64,000 bases of DNA. It comes from Verrucomicrobiota bacterium. Lineage in GTDB: Bacteria > Verrucomicrobiota > Verrucomicrobiia > Opitutales > Opitutaceae. A program made the translations under genes and the position numbers. This document shows, piece after piece, positions 60,030 through 64,000 of this stretch; within the stretch, counting starts at the first letter, position 1; each line of letters starts with the position of its first letter. The notes under the pieces were generated by a model that had not been told where the DNA came from, made no database searches, and saw only the letters and a list, made by a program, of their open reading frames with translations. The DNA lies in assembly GCA_023416735.1 (NCBI GenBank), contig JAEZGX010000020.1:62001-126000 (forward strand). The letters are read 5' to 3'.

Positions 60030-60725
60030 TTAACGTCGCGCTTCGTGCAAGGCGACAATCCCGAGCGTCATGGGGCGGGCGGCGACGTGTGAGAAGCCGG
60101 CGGCGCGGATTTCGGTGGAGAGAGCGTCGCGACCGGGAAAGCTTTCGATGGTGGCGTTGAGGTAAGCGTAAGCGGCGCGGTCGCCTGTCACCCATCCCGC
60201 GAGGCGAGGAAGGATGTGGCGGAGATAGAAAAAGTAGAAGGGTCGAAACCACGGATGTGGTTGGGAGAATTCGAGCACGAAGAGATGGCCGCCGGGGCGG
60301 AGGATGCGGCGGAGTTCGGTCAACGAGCGATGGCGATCGGCCATGTTGCGGAGGCCGAAGGAAATGGTGGCGACGTCGAAGCTTTCTTCGGGGAGTGGCA
60401 GCGCGAGACCGTCGCCCTCGCGGAATTGGATGTTGTGAGCCTGGGGCGAAGCGGCGCGTTTCTTTTCGGCTTCGACGAGCATGGGAGCGCAGAAGTCCAT
60501 GCCGACGATCTGCGTTTGCGGACCGAGATGGCGGCTGAGTGCGAGCGCGACATCGCCGCTGCCGGTGGCAAGATCAAGGATGTCGCGCGGACGACGATGG
60601 GCGACAGCGCCGACGAGTTGGCGGCGCCAGTGAACATCTGTGCCAAAACTGAGGAGCCGGTTCGCGAGGTCGTAGCGACCCGCGATGCGACCGAACATGG
60701 AGTTTACCGCGTTGGGGTCGGGCAT
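60030..60725 (-). CDS. ubiE: Demethylmenaquinone/ubiquinone C-methyltransferase
   Basis: 231 residues from ATG 60725; the longer frame runs into intergenic DNA. VNSMFGRIAGRYDLANRLLSFGTDVHWRR, ILDLATGSGDVALALSRHLG (SAM motif I), ISFGLRNMADRHRSLTELRRILRPGGHLFVLEFSQP are the UbiE/MenG signature sequences. Methylates the ring in quinone synthesis; in an Opitutaceae-type organism menaquinone would be the natural product, so menG is an equal name. Divergent from HU/IHF gene. Confidence 0.95.
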   Translation of the reverse strand: MPDPNAVNSMFGRIAGRYDLANRLLSFGTDVHWRRQLVGAVAHRRPRDILDLATGSGDVALALSRHLGPQTQIVGMDFCAPMLVEAEKKRAASPQAHNIQFREGDGLALPLPEESFDVATISFGLRNMADRHRSLTELRRILRPGGHLFVLEFSQPHPWFRPFYFFYLRHILPRLAGWVTGDRAAYAYLNATIESFPGRDALSTEIRAAGFSHVAARPMTLGIVALHEARR

Positions 60726-60789
60726 CAGAGGGGAAGAGAACGGGGGATAAGGGATATCCCTAAACAAAAGGATTTTTTCGCCATCTGGG

Positions 60790-60817
60790 TTGACGCAATT
60801 ACAGGTGTGAAAATAGT
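60790..60817 (+). promoter_or_regulatory. Sigma-70-type promoter before the HU/IHF gene
   Basis: TTGACG (60790-60795) and AATAGT (60812-60817) are separated by 16 bases, 43 bases before the start codon. An AAAGGA Shine-Dalgarno-like run at about 60844-60850 decides the ATG at 60860. Confidence 0.5.
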
Positions 60818-60859
60818 TTACCGCGATTCAGAGGCCTCGAAAACAAAAGGAATATCATC

Positions 60860-61168
60860 ATGTCCTCCAATTTAACCAAACGCGAGATTGTCTTGGAAAT
60901 CTATAAGAAGACGGGATTTCCGCAGAAACAGGTTGTGGAGTCGGTGCAGCTTACGCTCGACATCATCCAGAAAGCGCTGGCGGAAGGGCGGAATGTCGAG
61001 TTGCGCAACTTCGGTGTGTTGGAAGTGCAAGTGCGCAAGGCACGTATCGGGCGTAATCCGAACAAGCCGGAAGCCGAAGTCGTCATTCCGCAGCGGGCGG
61101 TGGTGAAGTTCAAGTCGGGCAAGATTCTCAAGCAACAGCTCAAGAAACTGGATTTGGAGAAGCTGTAA
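60860..61168 (+). CDS. HU/IHF-family DNA-binding protein
   Basis: 102 residues. TKREIVLEIYKKTGFPQKQVVESVQLTLDIIQKALAEGRNVELRNFGVLEV forms the helical dimer part. The beta-arm starts at RNFGVLEV, followed by RKARIGRNPNKPEAEVVIPQRAVVKFKSGK, which includes the conserved GRNP arm tip that intercalates in DNA. Abundant nucleoid protein that bends DNA. Nearer IHF than HU in the GRNP neighbourhood, but the two cannot be separated safely by eye. Confidence 0.9.
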   Translation: MSSNLTKREIVLEIYKKTGFPQKQVVESVQLTLDIIQKALAEGRNVELRNFGVLEVQVRKARIGRNPNKPEAEVVIPQRAVVKFKSGKILKQQLKKLDLEKL

Positions 61169-61279
61169 ACGGCGGTAGGCGGGAGGTTCGTTCGTCGAGA
61201 CGGGCGGGCGAATGTGGAAGGAAGGCGCAGCGCGAATTTTGCATCGCGCTGCGTCGGGCGGATTCCCCATTTTGGCGGG

Positions 61280-62593
61280 ATGGCTACGTTTCAGTCCCTG
61301 CCTGGATTCCGCGAATTTTATCCCGATGCGCTGGCGCGTCGGAATCATATCTTTCGCTGCTGGAGGCAGACGGCGACGGCGTATGGGTTTTTAGAATACG
61401 ACGCGCCGGTGTTGGAGCCGTTGGAGCTCTACAAGCGGAAGTCGGGGGACGAGATCGAGGCGCAGCTTTTTAGTTTCACGGACAAGGGTGGACGCGAGGT
61501 GGCGTTGCGACCCGAGATGACGCCGACGGTGTGTCGCATGGTGGGAGCGAAGGCCAATGCGCTGAAACGGCCGATCAAGTGGTTCAGTATTGCGGAGTAT
61601 TATCGCTACGAACGGGCGCAGAAAGGGCGCGAGCGAGCATTTTTCCAGTTCAATGCGGATATTTTCGGTGAGACCGGGCCGGAGGCGGAGATCGAGTTGA
61701 TCGGCTTACTGATCCAGTGCCTGCGCGGGTTTGGGTTGAGCGAGGCCGATTTCTTCGTGCGGCTGAGCGATCGGAATCTTTGGTTTTTCTATCTCGAAGC
61801 GCTGGGGTTGGACGAGGTGCGGATCCGCGCGATGTTGTCGGCGATCGACAAGTTCGAGAAGGCGGGCGAGGACGCCTTCAAAGGATACGAGGAACAGTTT
61901 GGAGCGATTGCGCCGGAATTGAAGACGCGCGTCCTCGCGTTTCTGCAGATCAAGACATTGCGGGCGCTGGAGCAGGCGCTGGGCGGTGTGGAAGGCGAGA
62001 AACTGGCGGCGCGGCTGGCGGACTGGCGCAAGCTGCTGCGCGGCTTGGAGGCGATGGGCGTCGCGAATTTTGTGCAGGTGGATCTCGGGGTGGTGCGCGG
62101 GTTGGCGTATTATACGGGATTCGTGTTCGAGGCGTTCGATCGCAAAGGCGAACTGCGGGCGATCGCGGGCGGCGGGCGCTACAATGATTTGGTGGCGAAA
62201 CTCGGGGGGCCGGATTTGCCGGCGGTGGGATTTGCGATCGGCGATGTGACGCTCGGGCTGTTGCTCGAGGCGCGCGGGCTGATGCCGACGATGGTGCAAG
62301 CCTGCGATGTTTATTGCGTGATCGGGGGCGAGGCGGAGCGGTTGGCGGCGTTTGGGGACGTGAACGCGTTGCGCGGAGCGGGCTTTCGCACGGAGTATCC
62401 CTTGAAGGACGTGGCGTTCGGGAAGCAGTTCAAACTTGCTGCGGATTCGGGTGCGAAGCTCGCGCTGATTTATGGTCCGGACGAACTCGCCAAAGGGGTC
62501 GTGAAAGTGCGCGACCTGACGAATCGCTCGGAGATGGAAGTGGCGCGCGATCGCGTGGTGGAAACGGTGCGCGATTTCTTCTCGGGAGAGTGA
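61280..62593 (+). CDS. hisS: Histidyl-tRNA synthetase
   Basis: 437 residues from ATG 61280 (earlier starts lie in the leader). Class II core: LPGFREFYPDALARRNHIF, motif 2 YRYERAQKGRERAFFQFNADIFG, the histidine-specific RGLAYYTGFVFEAFD and motif 3 GGGRYNDLV, GFAIGDVTLGLL. The C-terminal anticodon-binding domain (about 85 residues, YCVIGGEAERLAAF to the end) is present, so it is the tRNA synthetase rather than the shorter HisZ regulator. Converges with the deaminase gene, 3 bases apart. Confidence 0.9.
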   Translation: MATFQSLPGFREFYPDALARRNHIFRCWRQTATAYGFLEYDAPVLEPLELYKRKSGDEIEAQLFSFTDKGGREVALRPEMTPTVCRMVGAKANALKRPIKWFSIAEYYRYERAQKGRERAFFQFNADIFGETGPEAEIELIGLLIQCLRGFGLSEADFFVRLSDRNLWFFYLEALGLDEVRIRAMLSAIDKFEKAGEDAFKGYEEQFGAIAPELKTRVLAFLQIKTLRALEQALGGVEGEKLAARLADWRKLLRGLEAMGVANFVQVDLGVVRGLAYYTGFVFEAFDRKGELRAIAGGGRYNDLVAKLGGPDLPAVGFAIGDVTLGLLLEARGLMPTMVQACDVYCVIGGEAERLAAFGDVNALRGAGFRTEYPLKDVAFGKQFKLAADSGAKLALIYGPDELAKGVVKVRDLTNRSEMEVARDRVVETVRDFFSGE

Positions 62594-62596
62594 GGT

Positions 62597-63010
62597 TCAG
62601 GTGAGATTGCGCGGGCCGAAGGCGCTGGGGAGCAGCGCGGAAAGCGGAGCTTCGAGGCGATCGGCGGTGTCGCAAACGCTCACCACGAGCGCCTCGGGGC
62701 CGAATTCGTTGAGAACCTGGCGACAGGCGCCGCAGGGTGAAGACGCGGTGGGCGTGGGGGTGTAAACGGCGACGGCGACAATCTCCTGTTCCCCGGCGGC
62801 GACGGCGGTGAAGAGGGCGGTGCGTTCGGCACAATTGCAGAGACCGTAGGAGGCGTTTTCCACGTTGCAGCCGGTGAAGGTTTTTCCGGACCGGGTGAGC
62901 AGCGCGGCGCCCACGGGAAAACGGGAATAAGGCGTGTAAGCGGCGCGGGAAGCTTTGCGCGCAGCGGATTCGAGGCGGGCGATCGTGCGACGAGAAAGCG
63001 GCTTCGGCAT
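62597..63010 (-). CDS. cdd: Cytidine deaminase
   Basis: 137 residues from ATG 63010. Zinc motifs: NCAERTALF (Cys60, Glu62 catalytic) and PCGACRQVL (Cys93, Cys96). Other blocks are YTPYSRFPVGAALLT and TGCNVENASYGL, typical of the homotetrameric cytidine deaminases. Converts cytidine/deoxycytidine to uridine/deoxyuridine in pyrimidine salvage. 37 bases after kbl on the same strand. Confidence 0.95.
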   Translation of the reverse strand: MPKPLSRRTIARLESAARKASRAAYTPYSRFPVGAALLTRSGKTFTGCNVENASYGLCNCAERTALFTAVAAGEQEIVAVAVYTPTPTASSPCGACRQVLNEFGPEALVVSVCDTADRLEAPLSALLPSAFGPRNLT

Positions 63011-63047
63011 GAAAGCGTGATGGGTGCGAAGCGTGGGCGCGGCAATC

Positions 63048-64000
63048 TCACAGACCAAGTTCGGTTTGGACGGCGGCGAAGGCGTCGACGGCAAAGTCGA
63101 GGTCTTCGCGGGAGTGCGCCGCACTCACCTGGGTTCGAATTCGAGCGGCGCCTTGAGGGACGACAGGATAGAAGAATCCGACGACGTAAACGCCGCGATC
63201 GAGCATGCGAGCGGCGAACTCCTGGGCGCGGCGGGCGTCGCCCACCATGATCGGAACGATCGGATGAGTGCCCTCCTTCACCGGCAGTCCGGCGGCGTGA
63301 AGACGAGTGCGAAAGTAACGCGTGTTGGATTCGAGCCGGTCGCGAAGGTCGGTTGATCGAGTGATGAGGTCGAGGGCTGCGATGGACGTGGCGGCGATGA
63401 CTGGCGCGAGGCTGTTGGAAAACAGGTAAGGACGGGAACGCTGCCGCAGGAGTGCGATGATTTCGCGGCGACCGCTGACATAGCCGCCGCTCGCGCCGCC
63501 GAGCGCTTTGCCCAGCGTGCCTGAAAGGATGTCGACGCGGTCGAGGACCTCGCAGAGTTCGTGCGTGCCTCGGCCGGTGCGTCCGAGAACGCCGACGGCA
63601 TGGCTATCGTCGACCATTACGAACGCATCGTGCTGTTCGGCGAGATCGCAAATCTCGCGAAGACGAGCGATGGATCCGTCCATCGAAAAGACCCCATCGG
63701 TGGCGATGAGTTTGAAGCGGGCTTGGTCGGCGGTGGCGCGGTCGAGCTGCGCGGCGAGGTCGGAGAGATCGTTGTTGCGGTAGCGATAGCGACGGGCCTT
63801 CGAAAGGCGGATGCCGTCGATGATGGAGGCGTGATTTAACTCGTCGCTGATTACGGCGTCTTCGGACGTGAGGAGCGTCTCGAACAGGCCGGTGTTGGCG
63901 TCGAAACAGGAGGAGTAAAGGACGGTGTCGTCGGTGCCGAGAAAGTGGCTGAGCCGAGATTCCAGTTCGCGATGAACTTCCTGAGTGCCGCAGATGAAGC
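63048..64000 (-). CDS. kbl: 2-amino-3-ketobutyrate CoA ligase (glycine C-acetyltransferase), partial
   Basis: The frame is open to the window edge, so the N-terminus is missing; about 317 residues are visible. Sequence runs FICGTQEVHRELESRLSHFLG, SDELNHASIIDGIRLSKA, FVMVDDSHAVGVLGRTGRGTHE and the PLP lysine in SGTLGKALGGASGGY, then PYLFSNSLAP, as in alpha-oxoamine synthases of the Kbl type. It cleaves 2-amino-3-ketobutyrate with CoA to glycine and acetyl-CoA in threonine breakdown. Threonine dehydrogenase, its usual partner, would be outside the window. Confidence 0.9.
   Translation of the reverse strand, partial: FICGTQEVHRELESRLSHFLGTDDTVLYSSCFDANTGLFETLLTSEDAVISDELNHASIIDGIRLSKARRYRYRNNDLSDLAAQLDRATADQARFKLIATDGVFSMDGSIARLREICDLAEQHDAFVMVDDSHAVGVLGRTGRGTHELCEVLDRVDILSGTLGKALGGASGGYVSGRREIIALLRQRSRPYLFSNSLAPVIAATSIAALDLITRSTDLRDRLESNTRYFRTRLHAAGLPVKEGTHPIVPIMVGDARRAQEFAARMLDRGVYVVGFFYPVVPQGAARIRTQVSAAHSREDLDFAVDAFAAVQTELGL

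Noticed and set aside
60697..60832. GTTTACCGCG at 60704 and 60817 as further copies of the GTTTACTGGAAA motif
   Set aside because: Only the first six bases agree; one lies inside the ubiE coding region and the other in the HU promoter. Not counted.
61280..62593. HisZ-type regulatory subunit instead of HisS
   Set aside because: The anticodon-binding C-terminal domain and the histidine-specific motif are present and the length is right for the synthetase; no his biosynthetic genes adjoin.
1..64000. CRISPR array, tRNA or rRNA genes, insertion sequences
   Set aside because: No regularly spaced repeats, no cloverleaf-type sequence, no rRNA signature and no transposase-like protein were seen. A tRNAscan or Infernal run could still find a small RNA I missed.

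Overview
The window (64 kb, high GC) reads as a chromosomal segment of a Verrucomicrobiota bacterium, most likely family Opitutaceae. The basis is protein style rather than a marker gene. It has very long TonB-dependent receptors (TBDRs) with an N-terminal 'LSPFxV' motif and no SusD partner, GntR-type regulators with a LacI-like sensor domain, secreted beta-propeller glycosidase-like proteins, Tat-exported gluconate-dehydrogenase-subunit-3 proteins and DUF1080 hydrolases. No rRNA, tRNA or CRISPR array was seen.

Layout. (1) 1-5.9 kb, plus strand: end of a phosphoesterase gene, a decayed TBDR tail, a secreted propeller protein, and a GMC oxidoreductase / subunit-3 / DUF1080 trio that fits 3-keto-sugar chemistry. 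(2) 5.87-6.06 kb: scrambled remnant of a sodium/solute symporter. (3) 6.1-9.7 kb, minus strand: tightly coupled genes for two Gfo/Idh/MocA dehydrogenases, a HpcH/HpaI aldolase and an SDR. They are divergent from a GntR/FCD regulator, a TBDR and a second propeller protein (9.8-14.4 kb). TGTATACA palindromes lie before the regulator and the TBDR. (4) 14.6-24.7 kb: a seven-gene minus-strand operon (DeoR regulator, class III aminotransferase, DhnA-type aldolase, GDSL hydrolase, NagA-like deacetylase, NagB-like deaminase, MFS transporter). It is divergent from a ceramidase-like hydrolase and an FGGY kinase. I read it as an uncharacterised amino-sugar or amino-polyol pathway. (5) 24.7-25.4 kb: remnants of a regulator and of a restriction-type helicase. 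(6) 25.4-42.6 kb: a mannoside-type locus with two sialidase-fold secreted proteins flanking a LacI regulator, a TIM-barrel isomerase, GH38 alpha-mannosidase, a large TBDR, SSS symporter, SGNH acetylesterase lipoprotein, D-lyxose/D-mannose isomerase and MFS transporter. A 12-bp motif GTTTACTGGAAA recurs four times at transcription-unit boundaries. (7) 42.65-44.0 kb: a duplicated copy of the kinase/regulator junction, broken in the complementary way to the first copy. (8) 44.1-50.7 kb: a two-component system and a 1234-residue TBDR. (9) 50.9-64 kb: mostly core genes (Ski2-like helicase, MidA-type methyltransferase, S41 protease, TsaD, sigma-54, Ser/Thr kinase, ErpA-type Fe-S protein, UbiE/MenG, HU/IHF, HisS, cytidine deaminase, Kbl).

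How it fits together. In the mannoside locus, secreted propeller enzymes and the acetylesterase would trim a glycan outside the cytoplasm. The TBDR and symporter would import fragments, cytoplasmic GH38 would release mannose, and the mannose isomerase would give fructose. In the 14.6-24.7 kb locus, FGGY kinase, NagA-like, NagB-like and aldolase proteins suggest phosphorylation, deacetylation, deamination and retro-aldol cleavage. Both pathways are inferences from family membership and gene order. Start codons were revised inward wherever an upstream extension overlapped another gene or preceded the recognisable N-terminus.
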